A DNA stretch of 64,000 nt. Source: DASZQL01 sp964391865. GTDB taxonomy: Bacteria > Planctomycetota > Phycisphaerae > Phycisphaerales > UBA1924. The translations under genes and the position numbers were made by a program. Below are positions 57,392 through 64,000 of the stretch, one piece after another (the first letter of the stretch is position 1; the number at the start of each line of letters is the position of its first letter). The notes under the pieces were generated by a model that saw only the letters and a program-made list of their open reading frames with translations, did not search any database and was not told the origin of the DNA. The stretch spans positions 124,001 through 188,000 of the forward strand of contig CAYMNQ010000002.1 of assembly GCA_964391865.1 (NCBI GenBank). Direction: 5' to 3'.

Positions 57392-58567
57392 ATGGACGAT
57401 GTCATGGCCTTCCCCGTCTACCTCCCATTCAACTACCAATCGCAATACTCCCTCCTCGGCTCGATGGCACGGGAGTTGGCCGCCGCCTTCGCCGTGCGGG
57501 GCTGCGCGGTCAACCCGCCGGGCGTCATCGGCGAGCGGCCCGCGCTGTACCTCTTCTTCAATGCCCCTGCCGACCTTGCGGACCTTCCCGCCGCCGCTCT
57601 CCGCCCCGGCTCAAACATCGCGCTCGCGCAGTTCCATGTCGATCATCCTTTCGCGCTGAACCCGCGCGTGACGGATGCGCTCGCCGAGCTGCCGAACTTC
57701 CGCATGTTCCTGCCGTGCGTTGACTCGGCGCACCTGCTCCGCCTGCGCTGGCCGCGGCTGGCGCATGCGCACTGCGCGCACGGCGTGCCGCCGAGCGCCT
57801 TGTGCGATGCATCGACAATCAACAGTCGGCACGACGCGCGCCACCTCGACCTCCTCATCGCCGGCTCGATCCATACGGAACTCGAGCTCGAGCGCAAGCG
57901 CGAGCGGATCCCCGCGCCGCTCCGGCGCGCTGCGGATGACATCGTCGAGTTGCTCGCGCCGCGCCCGTCGATGCCGTTCGAGCAGGCGATGGACGTGGTT
58001 CTCGCGCCGAACCAGACGCCGGCGGGTCAATGGGCGCTCGCGGCGATGCTGTGGGAATACGCCGTCGCCGCCGTGAATCGCCGCCGGCGCGTTGCGCTGG
58101 TCCGCGCCATGCAGGGCGTCCGCACCGTCGTCCTCGGCGGGGCGGCGTGGGCCGAATTCTGCACCGGGACCATCGAGCACCGCGCCGATGTTCCCTACAA
58201 CGAACTGCCCGGCGCGCTCGCGAGCGCCCGCGTCTGCCTCGCGTGGGGGCCGACGCAGTTTGCTCACTCGTTCAGCGAGCGGCTGCTGCTCGCCCTCGCC
58301 GCGGGGTGCGCGACGGTCGCGGACGATCGGCTGATGATCCGGCGCGAGTTCGCCAGTGCCGGCGTCGGCGCGTGCGTCTCACTCTTCGACGCGCACGGCC
58401 CCGAATCGCCCATGCGCTGCCGCGCCGCCGTCGATGAACTCTTGAACAACGCCGGCCGCCGGCACGCGATGGCAAGCGCGGGCCGCGCGATCGTCGAACG
58501 CGCCCACCTGTGGCATCACCGCACCGACCTCCTCGCCAGCATCAGCAGCGCGGCAATCGCGGCGTGA
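57392..58567 (+). CDS. Glycosyltransferase-like protein (DUF3880/GT-B-like)
   Basis: A 391-aa protein with the N-half and C-half pattern of GT-B glycosyltransferases. The C-terminal half is clearest: a nucleotide-sugar-like region GTIEHRADVPYNELPGALASARVCLAWGPTQFAHSFSERLLLALAAGCATVADDRLMI, where an SER plus ALAAG helix follows the usual GT-B glutamate. The N-terminal half begins DVMAFPVYLPFNYQSQYSLLGSMARELAAAF. It may add a sugar to a protein or lipid, or be a maintenance protein of the same fold. The start at 57392 is the first ATG that gives this N-terminus; GTG or earlier starts are possible. No other sugar genes are near. Confidence 0.65.
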   Translation: MDDVMAFPVYLPFNYQSQYSLLGSMARELAAAFAVRGCAVNPPGVIGERPALYLFFNAPADLADLPAAALRPGSNIALAQFHVDHPFALNPRVTDALAELPNFRMFLPCVDSAHLLRLRWPRLAHAHCAHGVPPSALCDASTINSRHDARHLDLLIAGSIHTELELERKRERIPAPLRRAADDIVELLAPRPSMPFEQAMDVVLAPNQTPAGQWALAAMLWEYAVAAVNRRRRVALVRAMQGVRTVVLGGAAWAEFCTGTIEHRADVPYNELPGALASARVCLAWGPTQFAHSFSERLLLALAAGCATVADDRLMIRREFASAGVGACVSLFDAHGPESPMRCRAAVDELLNNAGRRHAMASAGRAIVERAHLWHHRTDLLASISSAAIAA

Positions 58568-58583
58568 GTTCTTGCTGAATCTC

Positions 58584-58680
58584 GTGCCACCGAGGACGGT
58601 GCTCTGACCGTCCTCGGTGCTCCCGAAATCACCCGTGAACACCGCACCGAGGAGTCTCAAAGCAGACTCCTCGGTGGCAC
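58584..58680. repeat. Twin-hairpin element 4, GTGCCACCGAGGA ends
   Basis: A 97-bp element with a perfect 13-bp inverted end GTGCCACCGAGGA (58584-58596) and TCCTCGGTGGCAC (58668-58680). The left hairpin is a perfect 13-bp stem CACCGAGGACGGT with ACCGTCCTCGGTG around GCTCTG, then CTCC. The right hairpin, in reverse, is a perfect 13-bp stem built on CACCGAGGAGTCT with loop GCTTTG (read on the minus strand). It sits between convergent genes. Confidence 0.78.
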
Positions 58681-58709
58681 GTCAATCCCCGCGCGTCATC
58701 GGCGGCACG

Positions 58710-59174
58710 TCACAGAATCTCAACCACCTCAAACCGCATCACCTTGCGCGGCGCATCCACGCGGATCGTCTCGCCCACGCGCGCTTTCATGAGCGCTTCG
58801 CCCATCGGGCTGCTCGCGGTCACTTCCACGATCTCCAGCGACACCGCGCCGGTGGCTTCGCCGACCAGCCGGTACATCTCCTCGTCGCCCGAATCGAGCT
58901 CGCGCAGTTTCACCGTCGCGCCGATGAACACCACGTCCGCGCCCATCGCGCCCTTTTCGACCACCCGCACCTTGGCCAGCCGCTCTTCGAGCCCGCGGAT
59001 CTCCGCCTCCTCCATCGCCTGATCCTCGCGGGCGGCGTGGTAGTCGGCGTTCTCTTTCAGGTCGCCCAGCGCGCGGGCCTCCGCGATCCGCGACGCCATC
59101 ATCGGGCGGCGGGATTTCAACTCCGCTAAACGGGCTTCCAGCTTCGCTTTTTCTTCCGCGGTCAGCAGTTCCAT
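58710..59174 (-). CDS. greA: Transcription elongation factor GreA
   Basis: A 154-aa GreA/GreB-family factor that rescues backtracked RNA polymerase by stimulating cleavage of the nascent RNA. The N-terminal coiled coil (LLTAEEKAKLEARLAELKSR) ends in the tip acidic pair ALGDLKENADYHAAREDQ, the residues that enter the polymerase channel. The C-terminal FKBP-like domain has LDSGDEEMYRLVGEATGA and VGETIRVDAPRKVMRFEVVEI. AAGGAT lies six bases before the ATG at 59174. The frame is open upstream, but those codons have no similar support. Confidence 0.93.
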   Translation of the reverse strand: MELLTAEEKAKLEARLAELKSRRPMMASRIAEARALGDLKENADYHAAREDQAMEEAEIRGLEERLAKVRVVEKGAMGADVVFIGATVKLRELDSGDEEMYRLVGEATGAVSLEIVEVTASSPMGEALMKARVGETIRVDAPRKVMRFEVVEIL

Positions 59175-59368
59175 CGATCGATCCTTCTCAGCGAACGCTC
59201 GTGCAAGCGCGTGCAACCGGTCATCCCGCCAGAACAGCGAAGCCGTGGCGAAAGCCACGGCCTCAAATCCGGCGTCAGGGATCACCAAACTCTATCCAAT
59301 CACCCGCCCCAAAGCGAGCCGCACGCCGCACGCGGCCCTCCGCCAGTCTCGCAACTCCGGGGGCCGGG

Positions 59369-59404
59369 GTGCCACCAATCGCGGCTCTGGGCGATTGGTG
59401 CTCC
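59369..59404. repeat. Single GCTCTG-loop hairpin
   Basis: GTGCCACCAATCGC, loop GGCTCTGG, GCGATTGGTG, CTCC: a perfect 10-bp stem (59373-59382 with 59391-59400). The ends and tail are those of the hairpin at 58584 but the stem is unrelated. Confidence 0.65.
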
Positions 59405-59457
59405 TGCCTTGTCTACTCCCTCCTCCCGTCCCCACGTCCAACTTCCGCCCTCCCGCC

Positions 59458-60198
59458 TCACGCCCTTCTCGCGGCGAAGATCCACGGCACGCCCAACCCC
59501 GCCGGCAAGGCGCACATCCACCACTCCGCCCGGCTCATCACGGGCGTCAGCCCGCTCGGCGCATTGACGATCGCCAGCCCCGCCGTCAGTGGCGAGCCGA
59601 AGCCCCACACGCCGGGTGACATGGGTGGCGCCTCGCCACCCGTGCCGCGCGCCAGCACAAACCACATCACCGGCGCGCCGAAGAGAAACATCAAACACAC
59701 CCCAGCCGCGATGACGCGCCCCAAAGCCCCGCGTGCCGGCGAAGCGCCCCACGCGACCACGCCCGCCGCCGCGAAGCTCCACGCCGCGAGCATCAGCAGC
59801 AGCGCCGCCGTCACCTCGAAGGGCCAGCGCGTGAGCGCGGGCATGGGCCACACGACCGCGTTCAGCGGTGTGATGACGATCAGCCAATCAATGATCGCCG
59901 CGCGCACCGGTTTCTCAGGGGGCGATTGGCTGAGACGCACCAGTGGCGCCACCCCCACCGCGCCGAACGCCGAGAGCGCCAGCATCGCCAGCCCGCCGTA
60001 GCGGTACTGCTCCGCGCTCGCCGGCCCGACGCTCCGCACCGCGAACAGCGTCAGTAGCGCCGCCGCCATCAGGTACATACACCAGAGCAGGGCGAAGACC
60101 CGGGGCTCGCCCTTGCGGTGCGCCCACGGATCATCCGCCCCGCGCACCGACCACTCGGGGACCCACGTCACGCCGAAGAGTTTTTTCCAGCCGCTCAC
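59458..60198 (-). CDS. Hypothetical multi-pass membrane protein, 246 aa
   Basis: A 246-aa inner-membrane protein with about six hydrophobic segments, the clearest being FALLWCMYLMAAALLTLFAV, GLAMLALSAFGAVGVAPLV, VTAALLLMLAAWSFAAAGVVAW and VIAAGVCLMFLFGAPVMWFVLA. The family is not recognised. It begins with GTG at 60198 and its start overlaps the stop of the FtsQ-like gene by four bases, so it is translated in step with that gene. A hairpin of the intergenic family (59620-59644) lies within its coding region, in the tract encoding TGGEAPPMSPG. It may be a late gene of a cell-division or cell-wall operon. Confidence 0.6.
   Translation of the reverse strand: MSGWKKLFGVTWVPEWSVRGADDPWAHRKGEPRVFALLWCMYLMAAALLTLFAVRSVGPASAEQYRYGGLAMLALSAFGAVGVAPLVRLSQSPPEKPVRAAIIDWLIVITPLNAVVWPMPALTRWPFEVTAALLLMLAAWSFAAAGVVAWGASPARGALGRVIAAGVCLMFLFGAPVMWFVLARGTGGEAPPMSPGVWGFGSPLTAGLAIVNAPSGLTPVMSRAEWWMCALPAGLGVPWIFAARRA
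59620..59644 (-). repeat. Intragenic hairpin, relative of 56091-56119
   Basis: CATGGGTGGCG-CCT-CGCCACCCGTG: 11 paired positions, one of them G-T, inside the membrane-protein gene. It adds about 8 codons of Gly/Pro-rich loop. Confidence 0.55.
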
Positions 60199-61202
60199 GC
60201 CCCGCCTTCGAGCGCGTCGGTCGCCGCCGCCGTCTCATCGACGAAGGGGCGCTGCGAGTACACCTCGATGCGGCGCTGCCCCGCGTCGATCCGGCCGTTC
60301 GTCTTGACGAACTCGATGAGGCGCGCCTTCTTGACCTCAGGCTTCACTTCGCCTGGCACAGTTTCATCGATGGCGCTGCCCCAGACGATGCGCGTGTCGT
60401 GATCGGTGACGATGACGAGCTTGCCGCTCTTCATGTAGCCCGCGAGGTCGACGCCCGCGATCTGGGATGAGCCGGGGATGTCATGGAGATTCGCAAGAAG
60501 ATTGATCGCGGCCTGGACATCGCCGCCGGGCCACGCCTTGCCGAAGATGAGCTTGCCGGTGCGCGGGTCGGTGGGCGGGTCGGCGAAGGGGTTATGCACG
60601 GCGAAGAGCGCGCCGGGCTTCAGCGGCGTGTTCTTGGGGAGTTGCAGGAGTTCCCCGCCGCGTGCCACGAGATACGCCTCGCGCCCCTGCTTCACCACGG
60701 CGGCCGGCGCGCGCCAGTCGCCCGCGATGCGCACCACGCCGCCCGGCTCGCGCCGCAGCATGGTGATGCTCTTGAGCCAACCGGTCGATTCCAGCCGGGC
60801 GCGCACGCGGTCGAGCGCCTCGCGGTCGAAGGGGTCGGGCGTCAGAGTCGCGCTGGCGATCTGCATGAGTTCGACCTGCACCGCGCCGGGGAGCCACACC
60901 TCGGTTTTGCCGGTGCGCGGGTCGCGCGCGCTGGGCCATTCGAACTGCAACTTCGGCGGCTGCGAACGGATGCCCGCGACGTACCGCTCGAGTGGACGGT
61001 GCGCCAGCACGGAGGCACCGAGGATGGTGACGACGAGGACGCCGGTGACGATGTGCCCCGCCATCGTGATCGCGGACTGGAGATTCGGGTTCGGCTCGCG
61101 CGCCTCCCGGGCGGGCTTGTCGGGGCGCGCACCACGACCGAAGGGCCACAGCCGCTTGAAGACTCCCCGCGATGGTTTGCCGCTGGTGTTGTTCTTCGGC
61201 AC
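60195..61202 (-). CDS. FtsQ-like cell-division protein
   Basis: A 335-aa single-pass membrane protein that follows D-Ala-D-Ala ligase, the place of ftsQ in many genomes. It has a basic cytoplasmic N-terminus, one TM helix (about 46-66, HIVTGVLVVTILGASVLA) and a large outer part. The outer part has the FtsQ/POTRA pattern: FDREALDRVRARLESTGWLKSITMLRREPGGVVRI, then DWRAPAAVVKQGREAYLVARGGELLQ, where the strand, helix and Pro-Val-A region match. The start is a GTG at 61202, three bases after the ddl stop. FtsQ links the early divisome to the septal wall enzymes. Many planctomycetes divide without FtsZ, so this gene's presence is worth note. It is a call by position and weak similarity. Confidence 0.6.
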   Translation of the reverse strand: MPKNNTSGKPSRGVFKRLWPFGRGARPDKPAREAREPNPNLQSAITMAGHIVTGVLVVTILGASVLAHRPLERYVAGIRSQPPKLQFEWPSARDPRTGKTEVWLPGAVQVELMQIASATLTPDPFDREALDRVRARLESTGWLKSITMLRREPGGVVRIAGDWRAPAAVVKQGREAYLVARGGELLQLPKNTPLKPGALFAVHNPFADPPTDPRTGKLIFGKAWPGGDVQAAINLLANLHDIPGSSQIAGVDLAGYMKSGKLVIVTDHDTRIVWGSAIDETVPGEVKPEVKKARLIEFVKTNGRIDAGQRRIEVYSQRPFVDETAAATDALEGGA

Positions 61203-61205
61203 GGA

Positions 61206-62198
61206 TCACTCTTCCGACGACGACCGCCGCTCCGCGAGCGCCCGGTCCACAAGGTGGGCGCACAGCTCGGGCATCTCCAGCCCGGCGTGGCGCGCCGCCT
61301 TGGGGACGAGCGAATGGCTCGTGAAGCCCGGCATGGTGTTGACTTCAAGAAACCATGCCTTGTGTTGATCGTCAAGGATGAAGTCGGCCCTGCAAAGATG
61401 CCGGATATCCATCGCCGCCGCCAGCCGGCCCGTGACCTGCCCGATGTGCTCTGTGACCCCCGCCGGCAGGGAGGGGTTCACCTCATATCGCGTGTCCTCG
61501 CGGGTGTATTTCGCCTCGTAGTCGTACAACCCCTCGGCCGGCGTGATGCGGATCAAGGGCAAGGCTTCCAGTTTCTGGCTCTCAGCTTCAAGCTTCGAGG
61601 CTCCAGCTTGCGCCGGCGTCCCCCACGCCGCGACCATCCCGGCCGTCAGTTCGGTCCCCTTGATAAACGGCTCGATCATGTACGGCTTGCCGGTCTCGAT
61701 CGCCGCCGAGCGGGCCCGGGGCCACTCCGCGGCGGATTTCACGACGTGCAGCCCGATCGTGGAGCCTTCGAAGATCGGCTTCAGCACCACCGGGAACGCG
61801 AGCGGACAGCCATCCTCGGCGGGGTTGAGCACCGCGGTCGTGGTGCAGTTCGCGCCGACCGCCTGAGCCAGGAACTTCGACGCCACCTTGTCCATCGCCA
61901 ACCGTGCCGCGCGCGGGCGGCAGCCGACATACGCCCGACCATTGGCTTCGAGCAGGTCCTGCGCCGGCCCACCCTCACCCCATTGCCCGTGTAGCGCGGG
62001 CCACACGACATCCCCCTCCAGCCCGCGCAGCTCGGCGGCTGTCAGCCGACCGATGACCTGGTAGTTCACGCGGTACCGCCCGCTGGCGCGCAGCCCCTCG
62101 GCGATCGCCGCCGAGGACAGCAGCGACACCTCGCGCTCCGCATCCGGCCCGCCGGCGAGCACGAGAACCAGGGGAGATTGGGGAGAGGCATCGGGCAT
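61206..62198 (-). CDS. ddl: D-alanine-D-alanine ligase
   Basis: An ATP-grasp enzyme that joins two D-alanines for peptidoglycan. Signatures in order: LVLVLAGGPDAEREVSLLSS, the ALHGQWGEGGPAQDLLE loop, the LAMDKVASKFLAQAVG helix, FPVVLKPIFEGSTIGL for ATP, and the C-terminal FLEVNTMPGFTSHSLVPKAARHAGL with the metal-binding Glu and Asn. The start at 62198 is the ATG of MPDASPQ; a GTG at 62210 would add four codons. A poorly conserved insertion (about 205-225, AQAGASKLEAESQKLE) adds length. The gene leads into the FtsQ-like gene three bases after its stop. Cell-wall precursors are made, so this organism keeps peptidoglycan. Confidence 0.9.
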   Translation of the reverse strand: MPDASPQSPLVLVLAGGPDAEREVSLLSSAAIAEGLRASGRYRVNYQVIGRLTAAELRGLEGDVVWPALHGQWGEGGPAQDLLEANGRAYVGCRPRAARLAMDKVASKFLAQAVGANCTTTAVLNPAEDGCPLAFPVVLKPIFEGSTIGLHVVKSAAEWPRARSAAIETGKPYMIEPFIKGTELTAGMVAAWGTPAQAGASKLEAESQKLEALPLIRITPAEGLYDYEAKYTREDTRYEVNPSLPAGVTEHIGQVTGRLAAAMDIRHLCRADFILDDQHKAWFLEVNTMPGFTSHSLVPKAARHAGLEMPELCAHLVDRALAERRSSSEE

Positions 62199-62322
62199 TG
62201 AAGTAGACACTGGGCATCAGGCATCAGGCAGACACAAGGAACAAGACTATCGGCGTGCGCGGGCGCGGGTGCTTCGAATTCAACGCTTCCGACTTCCGCT
62301 CTTCCGCCTTCCGACTGTTTAT

Positions 62323-62706
62323 TCAGGGCTTCGACGCCACAAACCGCGCGGCGCCGATCATCCCCGCCCACACCGCCGCCAGCCCGAGCGCATTGCTCAA
62401 CACCACATAGACCGCCGCCCGGCCGACTTCGCCGCGCGAGATCAACTCGATCGTCTCGCGCCCGAACGCCGAGAACGTTGTGTACCCGCCCAGCACGCCG
62501 ACCATCAGGAACAACTTCCACGGCTCACTCGTCAGCATCGACGCCAGCACGCCGATCGCCAGGCAGCCCGTGACATTGACCACCAAAGTACCGACCGGGA
62601 ACGCGCCAGGCTGACCCGCCCCGCCGCCAGCGAACAGTCCTCCCACGGAGAAGCGCAGCACACCCCCGAACCCCGCCCCGAGGAACACCGCGAGCCATCG
62701 GTCCAT
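62323..62706 (-). CDS. crcB: CrcB/Fluc fluoride channel
   Basis: A 127-aa dual-topology fluoride exporter. The start at 62706 (MDRWLAVFLGAGFGG) fits the family; two earlier Met residues are less likely. Four TM segments are visible, with the ion-path motifs GTLVVNVTGCLAIG, including the Asn, and GVLGGYTTFSAFGRE with the conserved Thr-Thr-Phe-Ser. It lowers cytoplasmic fluoride as a dimer. No fluoride riboswitch sequence is seen in the upstream minus-strand leader. It is 125 bp downstream of ddl in the same direction with a gap of AT-poor sequence. Confidence 0.9.
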   Translation of the reverse strand: MDRWLAVFLGAGFGGVLRFSVGGLFAGGGAGQPGAFPVGTLVVNVTGCLAIGVLASMLTSEPWKLFLMVGVLGGYTTFSAFGRETIELISRGEVGRAAVYVVLSNALGLAAVWAGMIGAARFVASKP

Positions 62707-63030
62707 TTTCGCCTCCGCCGACCAGCGCAAACACTGCGCGACTTAGGACTCGCTTACTTCGGCATTCGGGCGTGTTTTCCGCCAATCCGGAGCGGTTGCC
62801 TGCGATCGGCGATCCCCGAACCAGCGGATTCTCCGCTGGATCAGGCGGTAGTGATTGCCCGATACTTCGAGAGGAGTTCTGGACTTTACACCGCCCGATC
62901 GTGACAATATGGGGATTCGTCGTGGGCGCGGATTCCTGCACCGCCGCCCGCGCGACGACCGACGCCGCTGATTGCCGCGCCGGTGCCTCAAGGTCCCCTC
63001 CGCGCTGCGGCGCAGAAGAGGAGTTCGGCC
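62707..63030. other. Divergent intergenic region with one hairpin
   Basis: About 320 bp between crcB (minus) and the methyltransferase gene (plus). It contains the hairpin CCAGCGGA-TTC-TCCGCTGG (62821-62839) and an AT-containing stretch TGACAATATGGGG at about 62902 that could be a -10 for the plus-strand gene. No gene is evident. Confidence 0.4.
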
Positions 63031-63768
63031 ATGGCGAGCACCACGCTGCCCGAGCAACAGACCCTCCGCATTTCGCCCGCGCTCAGCGACTCGCGCTTGG
63101 GTGATTCCACCATCGGCGTTTCGCGATCGCCCGAGATCAATCAGTGGATCGAGAAGTTTGACGGCATCTACCGCGACGCCGCCGGCAACATCGACCTGAT
63201 CCCGTGGGCGCATCGGCAGCCGTGCCCGTTCATGGTTTCGTGGCTCAATGCAGTCGGTCCGGGGTTGATCCGTCCCGGCGCGCGGGTCGCAGTCGTCGGT
63301 TGCGGGTTGGGTGAAGATGCGTGCGAACTCGCCGAGCGTGGCTATGACGTGACTGCGTTTGACGCCTGCCCGAGCGCCATCGAGTGGGCCCAGCGCCTTC
63401 ATCCGGAGCACGCCGACATCTTCATGCAGGCGGACGCGATCGACCCGCCCACGCGACTCGTCCATCGCTTCGACTTCATCGTTGAGATCCACACGCTGCA
63501 ATCGCTGCCGCCGGCGCACCGGCATGAGCTTGCGGCGGGGATGTCGCGCTTGCTCTCGCCGCGCGGCGTGCTGCTCGCGATCGCGCGCGGGCGCGATGAA
63601 TCGGTCCCGCTTTCGACGACAGACGGCCCGCCATTCCCCTTCACGGCAAAGGAACTGACGGATGTGATGGGCACCGCCGGGCTGACTCCCTTGCGCTCGG
63701 TGGATGATTTCACGGACGAGAACAGCCCGCCGGTCCGCCGTCTGCGCGGGGCGTTTCATAGGGGCTGA
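63031..63768 (+). CDS. SAM-dependent methyltransferase, thiopurine-methyltransferase-like
   Basis: A 245-aa class I methyltransferase. Motif I is VAVVGCGLGEDACELAERGYDVTAFDACPSA (about residues 83-113), where GCGLGEDA and the acidic VTAFDACP bind SAM. The opening WAHRQPCPFMVSWLN and the later FDFIVEIHTLQSLPPAHRHELAAGMSRLL resemble the small thiopurine-S-methyltransferase/Methyltransf_25 group. The start at 63031 has AGAGGAG eight bases upstream. The substrate is unknown, and neighbours offer no clue. Confidence 0.85.
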   Translation: MASTTLPEQQTLRISPALSDSRLGDSTIGVSRSPEINQWIEKFDGIYRDAAGNIDLIPWAHRQPCPFMVSWLNAVGPGLIRPGARVAVVGCGLGEDACELAERGYDVTAFDACPSAIEWAQRLHPEHADIFMQADAIDPPTRLVHRFDFIVEIHTLQSLPPAHRHELAAGMSRLLSPRGVLLAIARGRDESVPLSTTDGPPFPFTAKELTDVMGTAGLTPLRSVDDFTDENSPPVRRLRGAFHRG

Positions 63769-63918
63769 AGCGGCTGGTTTCTCCCGTTCCGCCCCTTGGC
63801 TGGAACCCCCGCGTCCCCGCTTCCGAATCAGCTTGAGGTCTCCGCCTACAATGCCTCGCTGGCACGGTTGTGCTTTGTTCGGAAGACCAGACGCCGCACG
63901 CCCACTTCGGAGCCTTCG

Positions 63919-64000
63919 ATGACCCACGGCACATTCACGCGACGCCTCACGCCGTCCCTGAGCGCGCCCGGCTTCACGCTCGTCGAGCTGTTGGTGGTGG
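63919..64000 (+). CDS. Type IV pilin-like protein, N-terminus only (3' end outside window)
   Basis: The first 27 residues of a prepilin-like protein, cut by the window edge. The start at 63919 has GGAG several bases upstream. The sequence ends in GFTLVELLVV, the prepilin peptidase cleavage and methylation motif (Gly, then Phe, with Glu at +5). Type IV pilins and type II secretion pseudopilins carry this. Planctomycetes also use it for many DUF1559-type surface proteins, which is the likeliest class here. The preceding 18 residues form a long leader. Confidence 0.85.
   Translation, partial: MTHGTFTRRLTPSLSAPGFTLVELLVV

Noticed and set aside
62707..62800. Fluoride riboswitch ahead of crcB
   Set aside because: The conserved opening GGCGAUGG-type and pseudoknot sequence is not seen in the leader.

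Overview
The window is GC-rich bacterial chromosome with dense coding on both strands. It most likely comes from a planctomycete of the class Phycisphaerae. This is an inference from family habits: secreted proteins ending in dockerin-like tails that close with Cys-Pro, secreted proteins with a PEP-CTERM-like tail (Pro-x-Pro-Gly, hydrophobic helix, Arg cluster), a membrane protein with the paired CPKC/CPEC ribbon often seen in that phylum, O/P-type porins with a conserved helical N-terminus, and intergenic hairpins built around GTGCCAC. No phage, plasmid, CRISPR array or intact insertion sequence is visible.

Layout. 1-7.3 kb: the end of acetyl-CoA synthetase, two unrecognised genes (one with lower GC), a GNAT acetyltransferase, and a substrate-binding protein paired with a hybrid sensor kinase, followed by a decayed copy of the GNAT 3' end. 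7.4-13.2 kb: two tandem porins and a transketolase on the minus strand, each closed by a clear terminator. 13.4-23 kb: dnaN, a membrane-anchored phosphatase, an HD protein, an O-methyltransferase, secreted proteins, a DUF1275-STAS fusion and glmS. 23-26.4 kb: a 132-bp tandem repeat array and a large secreted repeat protein. 26.9-32 kb: a minus-strand cluster of ECF sigma factor, anti-sigma-like protein, TPR-like protein and SpoIIE-type phosphatase. 32.4-40.7 kb: tRNA-Asn, bL31, small membrane proteins, asparagine synthase, and a secreted protein resembling animal hyaluronidases (GH56). 40.9-51 kb: an amine oxidase, a VOC protein, a dockerin-tailed protein, threonine aldolase, a thioredoxin/DsbD-like fusion, bL28 and secreted proteins. 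51-64 kb: sucC, bL34 (only 46 aa), RNase III, isocitrate dehydrogenase, a glycosyltransferase-like protein, GreA, a ddl-ftsQ-like pair, a CrcB fluoride channel, a methyltransferase, and the start of a type IV pilin-like gene cut by the window edge.

How the genes relate. Most are housekeeping genes scattered singly: central carbon (acs, tkt, icd, sucC), cell wall and division (glmS, ddl, ftsQ-like) and translation (three ribosomal proteins, tRNA-Asn, rnc). Envelope and secretion genes lie between them. The clearest functional groups are the sigma/anti-sigma/TPR/phosphatase cluster, the binding-protein/sensor-kinase pair and the ddl-ftsQ pair.

The most unusual feature is a family of intergenic elements. 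Each has two hairpins in opposite orientation, bounded by inverted GTGCCA-type ends. The stem sequences differ between copies but stay base-paired, while a 6-nt loop (often GCTCTG or GCTCGG) and the flanks are largely kept. They look like REPINs whose stems are free to change.
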